48,179 nucleotides of DNA from Planctomycetota bacterium (GTDB lineage Bacteria; Planctomycetota; PLA2): the NCBI GenBank assembly GCA_021776785.1, contig JAJFFF010000020.1:1-48179 (forward strand), written 5' to 3'. This document shows positions 6,634-14,511 of this stretch, in pieces (the stretch's first letter is position 1; each line of letters begins with the position of its first letter). Position numbers and translations under genes: made by a program. The notes beneath the pieces are model-generated. The model saw only the letters and a program-made list of their open reading frames with translations, ran no database searches and had not been told where the DNA came from.

Positions 6634-8448
6634 GTGAGCCGACTTGTTGGCGTCGATACCGGAGGAACGTTTACCGACTTTGTCGTGGGGGACCGTGCGT
6701 TCAAAGTCCGTTCGACCCCCGACGACCCCGCGCGCGCCGTTTTGGACGGGTTAGGGCGCATCGACGACCACGATTCCGTCGTGCATGGCACCACGGTCGG
6801 GACCAACGCGCTTTTGACCGGCGCGCTCGCCCGCGTGGGGTTTGTGACGACGGCAGGCGTCGAAGACCTGCTCGAAATCGGCCGGCAGGACCGCCGCGAG
6901 TTGTACGCGCTGGCGCCCTCGCGCCATGATCCGATGGTGGGGCGCGCCGATCGGATTGGCGTCTCGGAACGGATGCGCGCGGACGGTTCGGTCGAGCAAC
7001 CGCTCGCGATGGGCGACCTTGTGGAGCGCGTCCGTGCGAGTGGCGTCGCGGCGGTGGCGATTTGCCTGCTGCACGCCTATCGCAATCCGGCGCACGAACG
7101 CGCGCTCGCGGCGGCGCTTACGCGCGCGCTTCCCGGGCTTCCGCTCAGTGTGTCGCATCGCGTGTGCAACGAGTTTCGTGAATTCGAACGCGCCGCCACC
7201 ACCGTCGTGAACGCCGGGCTGTTGCCGGTCGTCGCGCCGTACGTGTCGCGGCTGCGCCATCTCGATCTGCACATCCTGCAAAGCAACGGCGGCACCGCCA
7301 CGTGCGATGAGGTCGCCGAGTTTCCGGTGCGCACCGTGTTGAGCGGACCGGCGGGGGGCGTTGTCGCGGCAGCGGCGTTGGCGCGCCGTCACGGTATCGA
7401 ACAATCCGTCAGCTTCGACATGGGGGGCACGTCCACCGATGTTTCGTTGCTTCGCGGCGGTGCCGCGCGCACGTCGGAGTTTGTGATCGGCGGATTGCCG
7501 TTGCGCGTGCCGGTGCTCGACGTGCATACGGTCGGTGCGGGAGGCGGCTCGGTGGCTTTCGTCGATGCGCTCGGTGTGCTCCGTGTCGGGCCGCGCAGCG
7601 CGGGCGCCCATCCCGGCCCCGCGTGTTACGGCATCGGCACCGAACCGACCGTGACCGACGCGCACGCGGTGTTGGGGCACCTGAGTGCCGACCACGCACT
7701 CGCGGATTCGCTGGCACTCGACGTCGCGCGCGCGCACGCGGCGGTCGGGGATCGCGCCCGCGACATCGTGCGTGTCGCGGACGCGGCGATGGAGCGGGCG
7801 ATTCGCAACGTGACCGTGCGGCGCGGCGTCGATCCGCGTCCGTGCGTGTTGGTGGCCTTTGGGGGCGCGGGGGCACTGCACGCGTGCGGGCTCGCGGACC
7901 TGTTGGGGATGCGCGGCGTCTTGGTGCCAAGTCACCCAGGCACGTTTTCGGCGCACGGCATGCGCACCGCCGACCGTCGCCGCGACTTTGTGCGGACACT
8001 CTTGTGCGACGCTTCGTCCTGCATGGGGCGATGGGACGCATTGTTTGCCGATCTCGGTGAAGGCTTGGGCGCGCGCGTCGAACGCACGGCGGACGTGCGC
8101 TACCGCGGACAGTCGCACGAGCTCTCGGTGGCGGCGGACGACCGTTTGCTCGAACGCTTCCATGCGGCCCACGAAGCGGCGTTTGGGTATCGCGACGACA
8201 CCCGGGTGGTGGAATTGGTCAACCTGCGTTTAGCCGAGATCGACCCGGGCCCGCCGGTACCGCCGCTGGCGCCGCGCGTGTCCAAGACGTGGGCCCAAGG
8301 ACCGATCCGCATGGCCCGCGCCGCGGTCGAAGGGGGCGTCGCCGGGCCCGTCGTTTTGCACGAAGACACAGCGACCACCGTGGTCCCTGCCGGTTGGCAG
8401 GCCACGGTTTGCGAAGACGGCGCGCTTGCACTGGAGCGCACGCCATGA
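6634..8448 (+). CDS. hyuA: Hydantoinase/oxoprolinase family protein, subunit A
   Basis: This is the ATP-using subunit of the HyuA/oxoprolinase family, which opens cyclic amides such as hydantoins or 5-oxoproline, or in relatives carboxylates acetone. The actin-like fold is visible: VDTGGTFTDF near residue 7, SFDMGGTSTDVSLL near 260, and VGAGGGS then GPRSAGAHPGPACYG near 300-330. At 604 residues it is somewhat shorter than many family members (about 650-700). Start GTG 6634 lacks a Shine-Dalgarno but has TAGAGT 9 nt upstream. The stop overlaps the hyuB ATG by 4 nt. The substrate cannot be deduced from sequence alone. Confidence 0.85.
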   Translation: MSRLVGVDTGGTFTDFVVGDRAFKVRSTPDDPARAVLDGLGRIDDHDSVVHGTTVGTNALLTGALARVGFVTTAGVEDLLEIGRQDRRELYALAPSRHDPMVGRADRIGVSERMRADGSVEQPLAMGDLVERVRASGVAAVAICLLHAYRNPAHERALAAALTRALPGLPLSVSHRVCNEFREFERAATTVVNAGLLPVVAPYVSRLRHLDLHILQSNGGTATCDEVAEFPVRTVLSGPAGGVVAAAALARRHGIEQSVSFDMGGTSTDVSLLRGGAARTSEFVIGGLPLRVPVLDVHTVGAGGGSVAFVDALGVLRVGPRSAGAHPGPACYGIGTEPTVTDAHAVLGHLSADHALADSLALDVARAHAAVGDRARDIVRVADAAMERAIRNVTVRRGVDPRPCVLVAFGGAGALHACGLADLLGMRGVLVPSHPGTFSAHGMRTADRRRDFVRTLLCDASSCMGRWDALFADLGEGLGARVERTADVRYRGQSHELSVAADDRLLERFHAAHEAAFGYRDDTRVVELVNLRLAEIDPGPPVPPLAPRVSKTWAQGPIRMARAAVEGGVAGPVVLHEDTATTVVPAGWQATVCEDGALALERTP

Positions 8449-9962
8449 GCGTCATGAACGCCGCGGACCTCGCCGTCTTCGATGCTCTGTTTCGTTCCGT
8501 CGCCGAGGAGATGGGTGAGGCGTTGGTGCGCGCGGCGACCTCGACCAACATCAAGGAGCGGCGCGACCTAAGTTGCGCGGTGTTCGACGGCGACGCCGCT
8601 TTGCTTGCCCAGGCGGCGCACATCCCTGTCCATCTCGGGGCGATGCCGATGAGTGTGCGCGCCGCGCTCGACGCGCGTTCGTTGGCGCCGGGTGATGTCG
8701 TGTTGCTCAACGACCCGTGGCGCGGCGGCACGCACCTTCCCGATCTGACGGCGGTGATGCGCGCCGGCCGATTTATCGTCGCCAATCGCGCGCACCACGC
8801 CGACATCGGCGGCGCGGCGCCGGGATCGCTGGGGCTCGCGCGCGACATTTTCGGCGAAGGCCTGCGCATTCCGCCCGTGCGTTTTGTGCGCGGCGGTGAG
8901 ATCGATCCCGACTTGCTCGACCTGTTTTGCGCGAACGTGCGCGCGCCCCGGGAACGCAAAGAGGACTTGATCGCGCAGGTCGAAACGCTCAAGCGCGGGG
9001 CGATACGACTGGCGGAAGCCGAGGCGCGGTTTGGCGGGGACGCGCTTACACAAGCGGGCCGGGCTCTTCGGGAGGCCACGCGCGGTGCGGCGCAGCGCGT
9101 GTTGGCGACGCTGCGCGGCGGCGCGCACACGTTTGAAGATCAGATGGATGGCGGTCACACGATTCGCGTGACGCTGTCGGTCGAGCGCGAACAACTGATC
9201 GCCGACTTCGCCGGAACCGGCGACCAAGTGGAGCTGCCGATCAACGCCAACTTAGCCGTCACGACGAGTGCGGTTACGTACGCGCTCGCGTTGCTCATGC
9301 CCGACACGGCACCGCTCAACGAGGGGTTGCGCGACGCGCTCGTCGTGCGCGCGCCGGCGGGCTCGCTCGTGCACGCGAACTACCCGGCGCCGGTCGCGGG
9401 CGGAAACGTCGAGACAAGCCAACGCATGGTCGATGTCGTTTTGGGTGCGCTCGCGTCGATGACGGATCGCATCATTCCTGCGGCGTCCCAAGGCACCATG
9501 AACAACCTCACGATCGGCGGCGCCGGGTTTAGTTACTACGAGACGATCGGTGGCGGCGCGGGGGCGGCGCCCGCATCACCGGGCGCGTCCGCGATTCAGA
9601 CGCACATGACGAACACGCGCAACACGCCGATCGAAGCGCTGGAGCATGACCTGCCGCTGCTCGTGCGGCGGCTGGCGATTGCGCGCGGGACGGGCGGCGC
9701 GGGCGCGGCCCCGGGGGGCGACGGCCTCGAAAAGGAGCTCGAGTTCTTGGCGCCGTGCGTCGTCCATCTCCTCGCGGATCGCCGCGAAGGGCAGCCGTAC
9801 GGCTTGGCGGGTGGCCTGCCCGGCGCGTGCGGCGCGGCCTGGGTGATCCGCCCGGCGTCCGAACCCGAGCCGCTTCCCGGTCGTGCGCGCGTCGAGGTCA
9901 ACGCCGGTGATCGTCTACGCATTCGCACGCCCGGCGGCGGCGGTTACGGAAAGCCGAGCTAG
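8445..9962 (+). CDS. hyuB: Hydantoinase/oxoprolinase family protein, subunit B
   Basis: This is the partner of the preceding gene, expected to form the catalytic complex with it. Family features include the early TSTNIKERRDLSCAVFD segment, NDPWRGGTHLPD (about residues 88-99), HHADIGGAAPGS and the glycine-rich end IRTPGGGGYGKPS typical of HyuB. The product has 505 residues, near the family length. The frame can be extended back into hyuA, but the ATG at 8445 in the ATGA overlap begins the conserved N-terminus (MSVMNAADLAVFDALFR) and is the natural start. No transporter or regulator for the pathway lies next to the pair. Confidence 0.88.
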   Translation: MSVMNAADLAVFDALFRSVAEEMGEALVRAATSTNIKERRDLSCAVFDGDAALLAQAAHIPVHLGAMPMSVRAALDARSLAPGDVVLLNDPWRGGTHLPDLTAVMRAGRFIVANRAHHADIGGAAPGSLGLARDIFGEGLRIPPVRFVRGGEIDPDLLDLFCANVRAPRERKEDLIAQVETLKRGAIRLAEAEARFGGDALTQAGRALREATRGAAQRVLATLRGGAHTFEDQMDGGHTIRVTLSVEREQLIADFAGTGDQVELPINANLAVTTSAVTYALALLMPDTAPLNEGLRDALVVRAPAGSLVHANYPAPVAGGNVETSQRMVDVVLGALASMTDRIIPAASQGTMNNLTIGGAGFSYYETIGGGAGAAPASPGASAIQTHMTNTRNTPIEALEHDLPLLVRRLAIARGTGGAGAAPGGDGLEKELEFLAPCVVHLLADRREGQPYGLAGGLPGACGAAWVIRPASEPEPLPGRARVEVNAGDRLRIRTPGGGGYGKPS

Positions 9963-9980
9963 CCCCTTGCCGCCCACGGC

Positions 9981-9986
9981 TATAAT
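9981..9986 (+). promoter_or_regulatory. Consensus -10 box placed for a leaderless transcript
   Basis: TATAAT stands exactly 9 nt before the ATG of the next gene and is followed by CCGC; transcription would begin at or within a few bases of the start codon. The same arrangement, GATAAT CCGC with 9 nt, occurs before the gene at 29740. No -35 box is evident. Confidence 0.5.
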
Positions 9987-9995
9987 CCGCGGACT

Positions 9996-10718
9996 ATGAA
10001 GTGGCTTGTCTTCACCGGGTTTTGCGTCGTGTTGTTGATAACGTTGGGCGCATTGGCCGTCGATGAGCGCGACGTCGTCTGGGAAGGGCGCAAAACGTTG
10101 TGTCCGTATTGCCGTGTCGATCTGCCGTCGCTCGCCAACGTCTGCCGGGAGTGCAACCGCTCGGTCGATTGGAGCCCCCAGCAGGAGGAGTGCCGCTGGT
10201 GCCTGCCGCGCACCGATATCGGTTACCTCCAGGACATGATCGACGAGCTGGACTTAGAGGAGCCGCTGCCGAAGTCGCTCGCCGGATTTCAGCTGGCGTA
10301 CTTCCGCGCCATCGACGAGGGCGCGTGTACGTACTGTGCGGGGCTGGGCGCGGTCATGGAGGGCACGGCCGAAGTGCGGTGCCCGGTTTGCCGCGGCCGT
10401 AAACGTTGCATCGCGTGCGACGGCGATCGCGGTGTGATGGTCGGTGACCCGGCCAAGTACCGCGTGTTGCTCGCGCGTCAGGATGCGCGTCGCCGCGCCG
10501 AGGAGCGCGCAAAGCTCACCGGTCTGCCGCTCAACCGCAGCGCCCTGTCGGACCAAGACATCGAAGAGTTAGCGGGATACGTCGAGATCGAGAGCCTGGT
10601 GGACGATCGCGATCGCAGTCCGTTAGAAACGGCGCGGGCCCGCGCTAAAGACGCGTTCAAAAAAATTCGCAAGGAATTCGATCGCCGGCCGCGCCGCAAC
10701 GCGGACGACGACTCCTAG
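9996..10718 (+). CDS. Membrane-anchored multi-zinc-ribbon protein
   Basis: The 240-residue product has one N-terminal membrane helix (about residues 3-21) and six CxxC pairs: 36-39, 50-53, 66-69, 111-114, 129-132 and 138-141. These could make up to three zinc sites; the second group (CTYC, CPVC, CIAC with glycines nearby) resembles the DnaJ-type cysteine-rich fold. The C-terminal third is charged and probably helical or coiled (RQDARRRAEERAK, then ETARARAKDAFKKIRKEF). No enzymatic motif is seen. No Shine-Dalgarno precedes the ATG, but a consensus TATAAT lies 9 nt upstream. A scaffold, chaperone-like or redox-sensing role are all possible. Confidence 0.75.
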   Translation: MKWLVFTGFCVVLLITLGALAVDERDVVWEGRKTLCPYCRVDLPSLANVCRECNRSVDWSPQQEECRWCLPRTDIGYLQDMIDELDLEEPLPKSLAGFQLAYFRAIDEGACTYCAGLGAVMEGTAEVRCPVCRGRKRCIACDGDRGVMVGDPAKYRVLLARQDARRRAEERAKLTGLPLNRSALSDQDIEELAGYVEIESLVDDRDRSPLETARARAKDAFKKIRKEFDRRPRRNADDDS

Positions 10719-10803
10719 CGCTGGAGTTTGCGCAAAAGAGCGAACGATCGCGGCTTCTCGCCCGGCCGCGTCTCGATCCAGCGCTTCCGTCCGAGGCCAC
10801 GCG

Positions 10804-12882
10804 CTACTTGATCGGGGGCGTGAGCCGGAGCGGTTTCGCTTTGGCACCGCGGGGGGGCTCGGCGGAAAACAGCTGACAGATCGTCGGCGCGATGTTTTCG
10901 AGGCCGGGGTCGTCGTCCACGTGGATTTTCCAGTTGGTCAGCAACACTCCCGACGTATCGGCCGCGTCGTTGCTGCAGTGATCGCCCGACCACGCATACG
11001 TGTTGGGTTCAAACAGCTCGGGAGGCACACCGAGCAGCGCGGTCTGCCACGATACGCGGTATCCGGTTGCGAATGCGCATTGCAGGTCCGGCGCTTCCGC
11101 CTCCCGCTCGCCTTGCCAGATTTCTTCCGCCGTGTAGAACCCGCTGAAGACGGGCTCTCCGTCCGGCCCGACCAGCCCGCGCAGCTTGTTTGTGACTTCG
11201 GTCAAGAGGGCGGCGCGCGCGGTGGGCTCGACGGTGCCCTGTCGTTCGCGTCCTTGGAGGTTGACATAGATCTGCCCGAGCCCCAGCGCATACAGCTTGG
11301 TGCGATCCCAGTCGATGTGATGGGTGGCGGACTGACGGCGAAAAAACCGCTCGAGGTTGCGCGGCTTTTGCCCTTCGCCCTGGTCGGCAAGGACCAAGTA
11401 ACCCTCGCGCTGAAGCCACGTGTTGATGTTGAACCCGTACCGCCAGGTATGGAAGCCGTGGTCCGACACCACCATCAACAGGTCGCCGGGTTGCAGCGTC
11501 GCTTGCACTTTCGCGACGGTGTCGTTCATCCAGCGGTAGCTCTCCTTGATGGGATCGGCGATGCCGGTGCTCTTTTGAAACGTCGCGCTGCGTTCGGCGT
11601 CATACGCCGGGTGTTTTTTGTCGCGGTACCGGTAGTACATGTGCGACGCGCGGTCCTGCGCGGTAAATACCATCGCGAGTAAGGCCGCATCGGCGCGCCG
11701 CAAACGGTCCATCAGCAGACGTTCCTGCGAGCGGTACGTATCGCGAATTTCGTCAAAGAGCTGAACGTCGTTGAGCACGCCGTCGTTGGCGGCAAACGTG
11801 TCCTCGGGCCAACCGGCTGTTTTCATAGGACCGAGGTCGCGCGCCATCCGCGCTGCAAAGTCGGCTGGTGCCGAGATCGGAACCGGTGAGGCGTGCGGCG
11901 CGATCTGAATCGGTGATGCGTAGACGGCTGGCTGCGCGCCACCTTCCAGGAGCAAGAACCTCACGAGACCTTCGGCGGTCACGAACGGCCCGGCGCGAAA
12001 CCGCACCGGCACCCACCGGCTGTAAAGCCCAGGCTGCAACGCGACGGCGGGCGCGCCGTCGAGCGAAACAGCAGCGCTTGCGCCGGCGAACCGAAACTGA
12101 ATCGGAACCGTCAGTCGTCGCGAGCCGTCTTCAAAACGCGGGTCCGGCGGACCCTCCAGGACCGATTGCGCGATCCCTTCGCGCGGATAGAGTTTGAGAT
12201 GGCGACCGCCAAACTGGGTGTGGCCCTCCCATGCATCGCGGCCCGCTGAAAACAGCGTGTACGAACCTTGGGTCGCGCGCAGATCCGGCACGCCCAGACC
12301 GCACAGCAATTCGCCGCCGCGCGCTTGGACCGCGGGGAACGTCAACGGCATGCGCAGGATTGACGTGCGATACCCCGCGCGCGCGACGGGTTCCCAAAAT
12401 CCTTCGCCCCCCCGCAGGTTGATGGCGCGCGGCGGGCGCAGCGGAATGCCAAGCGGGCCGAGCTTGGGCGCGACGCGTTCGATCATGCCGTTGCGCGGCC
12501 GGTACCCATCGTCGGAGTCGGGAACGCGCCGTACGAAATCGAAGACCCCGTGATCGCCGGGCAAAAGCCCCGTGGCAAACGTGGCCCACGCGACGGGCGA
12601 CTCCGGCGGGTTGGTCGTGCGGCATTCGCGAAACGACCCTTCCGCTGCGAGTTTCGCGAGCGCGGGAAGCTCGTCTAGATACTCGCGCAAGAGATCCGGA
12701 TCGACGCCGTCAAAGCCCAACACCACGACGCGTCGGCCCGGCTCCAAAAACGCGTGACGGGTTTGGCGGACCGACCGCGCTGCATCCAACCACGCCGCGC
12801 CGATCGGAAAGAGCGCGAGCGCGGTCACCGCCCCGATGAGTGCACGTCGAGTCACGCGCCCACGGTCGGAAAAACGGGTCAT
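10804..12882 (-). CDS. Secreted phosphodiesterase/nucleotide pyrophosphatase-like protein (alkaline phosphatase superfamily)
   Basis: The 692-residue product starts with a basic region containing a twin arginine (RVTRRALIG) and a hydrophobic stretch, so Tat export or an N-terminal anchor is likely. The mature part carries the two-metal site: LGFDGVDPDLL (first Asp), ESPVAWATFATGLLPGDHG (nucleophile region), VVSDHGFHTW and the late GDHCSNDAADTSGVL. These match the type I phosphodiesterase/nucleotide pyrophosphatase branch, which cleaves phosphoester or phosphonate bonds. The frame opens 30 codons earlier, but ATG 12882 precedes the signal sequence. It lies 40 bp behind the XRE regulator gene, probably in one operon. 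The substrate is unknown. Confidence 0.8.
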   Translation of the reverse strand: MTRFSDRGRVTRRALIGAVTALALFPIGAAWLDAARSVRQTRHAFLEPGRRVVVLGFDGVDPDLLREYLDELPALAKLAAEGSFRECRTTNPPESPVAWATFATGLLPGDHGVFDFVRRVPDSDDGYRPRNGMIERVAPKLGPLGIPLRPPRAINLRGGEGFWEPVARAGYRTSILRMPLTFPAVQARGGELLCGLGVPDLRATQGSYTLFSAGRDAWEGHTQFGGRHLKLYPREGIAQSVLEGPPDPRFEDGSRRLTVPIQFRFAGASAAVSLDGAPAVALQPGLYSRWVPVRFRAGPFVTAEGLVRFLLLEGGAQPAVYASPIQIAPHASPVPISAPADFAARMARDLGPMKTAGWPEDTFAANDGVLNDVQLFDEIRDTYRSQERLLMDRLRRADAALLAMVFTAQDRASHMYYRYRDKKHPAYDAERSATFQKSTGIADPIKESYRWMNDTVAKVQATLQPGDLLMVVSDHGFHTWRYGFNINTWLQREGYLVLADQGEGQKPRNLERFFRRQSATHHIDWDRTKLYALGLGQIYVNLQGRERQGTVEPTARAALLTEVTNKLRGLVGPDGEPVFSGFYTAEEIWQGEREAEAPDLQCAFATGYRVSWQTALLGVPPELFEPNTYAWSGDHCSNDAADTSGVLLTNWKIHVDDDPGLENIAPTICQLFSAEPPRGAKAKPLRLTPPIK

Positions 12883-12922
12883 GGCCCGATCACCGACCCA
12901 TTTCGCCGATACCTCTGCGGAC

Positions 12923-13891
12923 TCATGACGACGAGTTCCTCCGGCGGAGCGAACGCCGAATCTCGACCACAATGCCCTGGCCGCACGCGTCCCACCAAGT
13001 CGCCAGATCCGCGGCGCTGAGCGAGCGCTCCGCCGCCGCGCGCAGCAACACGTCCGCGCGCAGACGGTGGGGCTGCGCGGTGTCGCCGGAATACCCGAGT
13101 GCGTAGTACTGCAGGACGCCGGCCTCGCGCGCGACTAAAACATCGCCTCCCTCCGGTGTCGCGACCCGCTCGACCAGGAGTTGATCGCCCGCCCGCCACT
13201 CGATGCCTTCGCATGCGAACGGGGCGGTCGCTGTGATCCACTCCTGCGGAGCTACGGCGGAGGCCGGTTCCGCGTCGAGAGGCGCGGCGGGAAGCGCGTC
13301 GTCCGTGGGGGGCTGATCTTTGGAAGGGGGCGGAGGCGCCTTGCCTGCCGCCTCACCGTGGGCCGCGCGCGCCGACAACAGATCGGGCAGCGTATCGAGT
13401 AAGAGTTCGCGGTCGCTGTCGGGCAGCGTGTCGAGGATGGCGGCCACGTCGTCGGCGCGGTCAAAGTCCTTGCGCTCCAGCGCGCGCAGGGTCGCGCGCA
13501 ACCGCTTGCGCCGTTGGGCGCCTAAGCTCAGCCGTCCGACCGCGCTCTCGAGATATCCCGGCGGGCCGGCAAACAGATAGGGCGAGAGCAGGCGGTGCAG
13601 CAAGCGGAACCGGCGGTTGCGCTCGCGGCTCAGTGTCGACGAAAGGCGCGCCACGCGTTCCCGGATCTTTTCGGGCGCGCGCTCCAGTTGGGCAGCGGCG
13701 ATAAGTTCTTCCGGATTGAGCCCCAGCACGGTAGCCAGGCGGGTGCACGCCTCGTCGGACGGCGGCGGCTTCTTGCGGTTTTCGATGAAGCTCAAATACG
13801 ACGCGGTGAGCCCGGCAGCCTGGGCTACCTGAGCCTGTGTGAGCCCGACCCGGCGCCGGGCCGCCACAACGGTCGCAGCAAAGTCGTTCAT
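12923..13891 (-). CDS. XRE-family transcriptional regulator with a long C-terminal extension
   Basis: Residues about 8-63 form a Cro/CI-type helix-turn-helix (LTQAQVAQAAGLTASYLSFI, then the usual N, K and P contacts), followed by an Arg-rich helical region to about residue 165, a proline-rich linker (PPPPSKDQPP) and a C-terminal domain (about 220-322) with a sequence like EWRAGDQLLVERVATPEGGD. That last part recalls the beta-rich sensor/dimer domain of S24-like repressors, but I see no Ser-Lys dyad. At 322 residues it is much longer than a bare XRE protein. It diverges from the structured intergenic region and precedes the phosphodiesterase gene. Autoregulation through the inverted repeat at 13951-13971 is plausible. 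Confidence 0.8.
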   Translation of the reverse strand: MNDFAATVVAARRRVGLTQAQVAQAAGLTASYLSFIENRKKPPPSDEACTRLATVLGLNPEELIAAAQLERAPEKIRERVARLSSTLSRERNRRFRLLHRLLSPYLFAGPPGYLESAVGRLSLGAQRRKRLRATLRALERKDFDRADDVAAILDTLPDSDRELLLDTLPDLLSARAAHGEAAGKAPPPPSKDQPPTDDALPAAPLDAEPASAVAPQEWITATAPFACEGIEWRAGDQLLVERVATPEGGDVLVAREAGVLQYYALGYSGDTAQPHRLRADVLLRAAAERSLSAADLATWWDACGQGIVVEIRRSLRRRNSSS

Positions 13892-13899
13892 CCTTGGTC

Positions 13900-13905
13900 A
13901 TCGTA
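13900..13905 (-). promoter_or_regulatory. -10-like box before the XRE regulator
   Basis: TACGAT lies 8 nt before the ATG at 13891 on the minus strand, matching the TANNNT spacing seen at other genes in the window. No -35 box is clear. Confidence 0.3.
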
Positions 13906-13950
13906 TGCCCCCAGACCCACGCCGCCACCCCTTTTTGACCACCTGGTTAA

Positions 13951-13971
13951 TCAATCCTGAATAGTGATTGA
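13951..13971. promoter_or_regulatory. Inverted repeat, candidate operator
   Basis: TCAATC and GATTGA are separated by 9 bp in the most AT-rich stretch of the region. The right arm overlaps the TTGACT -35 of the putative ncRNA promoter, so a repressor here could control it. The XRE protein encoded next door is the obvious candidate. Confidence 0.35.
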
Positions 13972-13995
13972 CTAGTTAGTTAAGTAAGCTAGGGT
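13968..13995 (+). promoter_or_regulatory. Sigma70-type promoter of the candidate ncRNA
   Basis: TTGACT (13968-13973, five of six consensus) and TAGGGT (13990-13995) have a 16-bp spacer. Transcription would begin near 14002, just before the left arm of the 11-bp stem at 14005. Confidence 0.45.
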
Positions 13996-14166
13996 AGAGA
14001 GTAAGCGGGTTCGACCGACTCCTCGAATCGATATTGGTTCATTCGTTATTCGAAAGGTTTTTAGGTCAACAGGCAGGATCGGTTCGCGCAACCAGGGGAC
14101 AAGGGAGCTCTGTCGAACCCGCGATCAAACCCACCTCGTAAGCCGTGAGAGGCGAAACCAAAAGAC

Positions 14167-14208
14167 GCGCTCAAGGGCGTGCCAAACCGCCCGAGCCTCG
14201 AGCGCCAA
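14167..14208. repeat. 42-nt hairpin repeat, copy 1
   Basis: This copy starts GCGCTCAAGGGCGTGCC and ends GAGCGCCAA. GCGCTC pairs with GAGCGC (6 bp), and an inner GGGC can pair with GCCC around a loop containing CCAAACC. It differs from copy 2 at two of 42 positions. Confidence 0.8.
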
Positions 14209-14263
14209 GAAACTGATGGGGTATGGCAAGCCGCCCGTCCACGCCGCCAGAGGCGACCAGGGG

Positions 14264-14305
14264 GCGCTCAAGGGCATGCCAAACCGCCCGAGCCTCAAGC
14301 GCCAA
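14264..14305. repeat. 42-nt hairpin repeat, copy 2
   Basis: This copy lies 97 bp downstream of copy 1. A G-to-A change removes the innermost pair of the outer stem, but the flanking G allows GGCGCT to pair with AGCGCC, so a 6-bp helix is kept. The 55 bp between the copies contain a more degenerate similar stretch (14223-14250). Confidence 0.8.
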
Positions 14306-14319
14306 CATCGTCAGATGTT
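14304..14319. other. Perfect small hairpin AACATC/GATGTT
   Basis: A 6-bp stem with the 4-nt loop GTCA directly follows repeat copy 2 and precedes the terminator-like hairpin. It fits as a further stem of the candidate ncRNA. Confidence 0.35.
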
Positions 14320-14324
14320 GGGCC

Positions 14325-14361
14325 AAAAAAAACCGCCGATCGTTGGCGGAATCTTCCTTTT
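14325..14361 (+). terminator. Terminator-like hairpin of the candidate ncRNA
   Basis: A run of eight A is followed by CCGCC, a 7-nt loop and GGCGG, then AATCTTCCTTTT. The T-tract is interrupted, so termination may be inefficient or conditional. Confidence 0.35.
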
Positions 14362-14392
14362 GGGACACCCGGTTGGCGGAATGTGGCGGAAT
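14345..14392. promoter_or_regulatory. Three phased GGCGGAAT direct repeats
   Basis: Copies start at 14345, 14375 and 14385, that is 30 and 10 bp apart, so all face the same side of the helix. They lie about 130-180 bp upstream of the predicted start from the sigma54-like promoter, the usual distance for an enhancer-binding activator. The first copy overlaps the terminator stem. Confidence 0.4.
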
Positions 14393-14454
14393 AACGATAT
14401 TTGGTGCGAAAGGGCTGAATTTCCCGGTTCGTCTAATCCGAATCAAGGAAAGTG

Positions 14455-14474
14455 CTTAGGGTGTTTTCCCTAGG
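14455..14474. other. Hairpin CTTAGGG/CCCTAGG
   Basis: A 7-bp stem (one G-T pair) encloses the 6-nt loop TGTTTT. There is no T-tract, so it may be a protein-binding dyad rather than a terminator. Confidence 0.3.
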
Positions 14475-14495
14475 TATCTCCCCACCCGCGTTTGT

Positions 14496-14511
14496 TAGGC
14501 ACAGCTATTGT
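14496..14511 (+). promoter_or_regulatory. Sigma54-like -24/-12 promoter
   Basis: TAGGCACAGCTATTGT keeps the GGCAC of the -24 element and TTG of the -12 element with the invariant 10-nt gap between GG and the second dinucleotide; the -12 GC is GT here, which weakens the call. The leader to the ATG at 14573 would be about 50 nt. Confidence 0.35.

Larger units (their letters stand above)
14003..14361 (+). ncRNA. Candidate structured non-coding RNA
   Basis: A promoter is correctly placed at the 5' side and a GC hairpin preceded by A8 and followed by a T-rich stretch lies at the 3' side. The transcript would be about 360 nt. Its first domain (14005-14122) is closed by a perfect 11-bp helix, GCGGGTTCGAC with GTCGAACCCGC; inside it CTCC can pair GGAG, TCGAAT can pair ATTCGA, and GGTT/AACC closes a small hairpin. 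The second domain carries two copies of a 42-nt hairpin repeat. I looked for tmRNA, RNase P, SRP and common riboswitch signatures and found none. A cis role as the leader of the next operon, with the terminator as a switch, is an alternative. Confidence 0.4.

Noticed and set aside
6751..8172. 473-codon open frame antisense to hyuA
   Set aside because: It is a GC-codon shadow of hyuA: composition is His/Arg-rich, no family motif is visible, and the sense frame has complete family motifs.
8289..9962. 557-residue version of HyuB
   Set aside because: The extra 52 residues overlap hyuA in another frame; the conserved start is at 8445.
14164..14305. Tandem c-di-GMP riboswitches
   Set aside because: GGGC and CCAAACC blocks are suggestive, but the conserved GACGCAAAGCC-type arm and receptor are missing.
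14167..14305. CRISPR array
   Set aside because: Only two copies occur, with a 55-bp gap that itself resembles the repeat, and there are no cas genes in the window.
14003..14361. tmRNA, RNase P RNA or SRP RNA
   Set aside because: The diagnostic sequences (tmRNA tRNA-like ends, RNase P GAGGAAAGTCC-type core, SRP GGAA-loop domain) are not present.
14171..14446. 91-codon minus-strand frame in the 13.9-14.6 kb gap
   Set aside because: Its translation merely follows the two 42-nt repeats and has no initiation signal; overlapping frames on the other strand are equally open.
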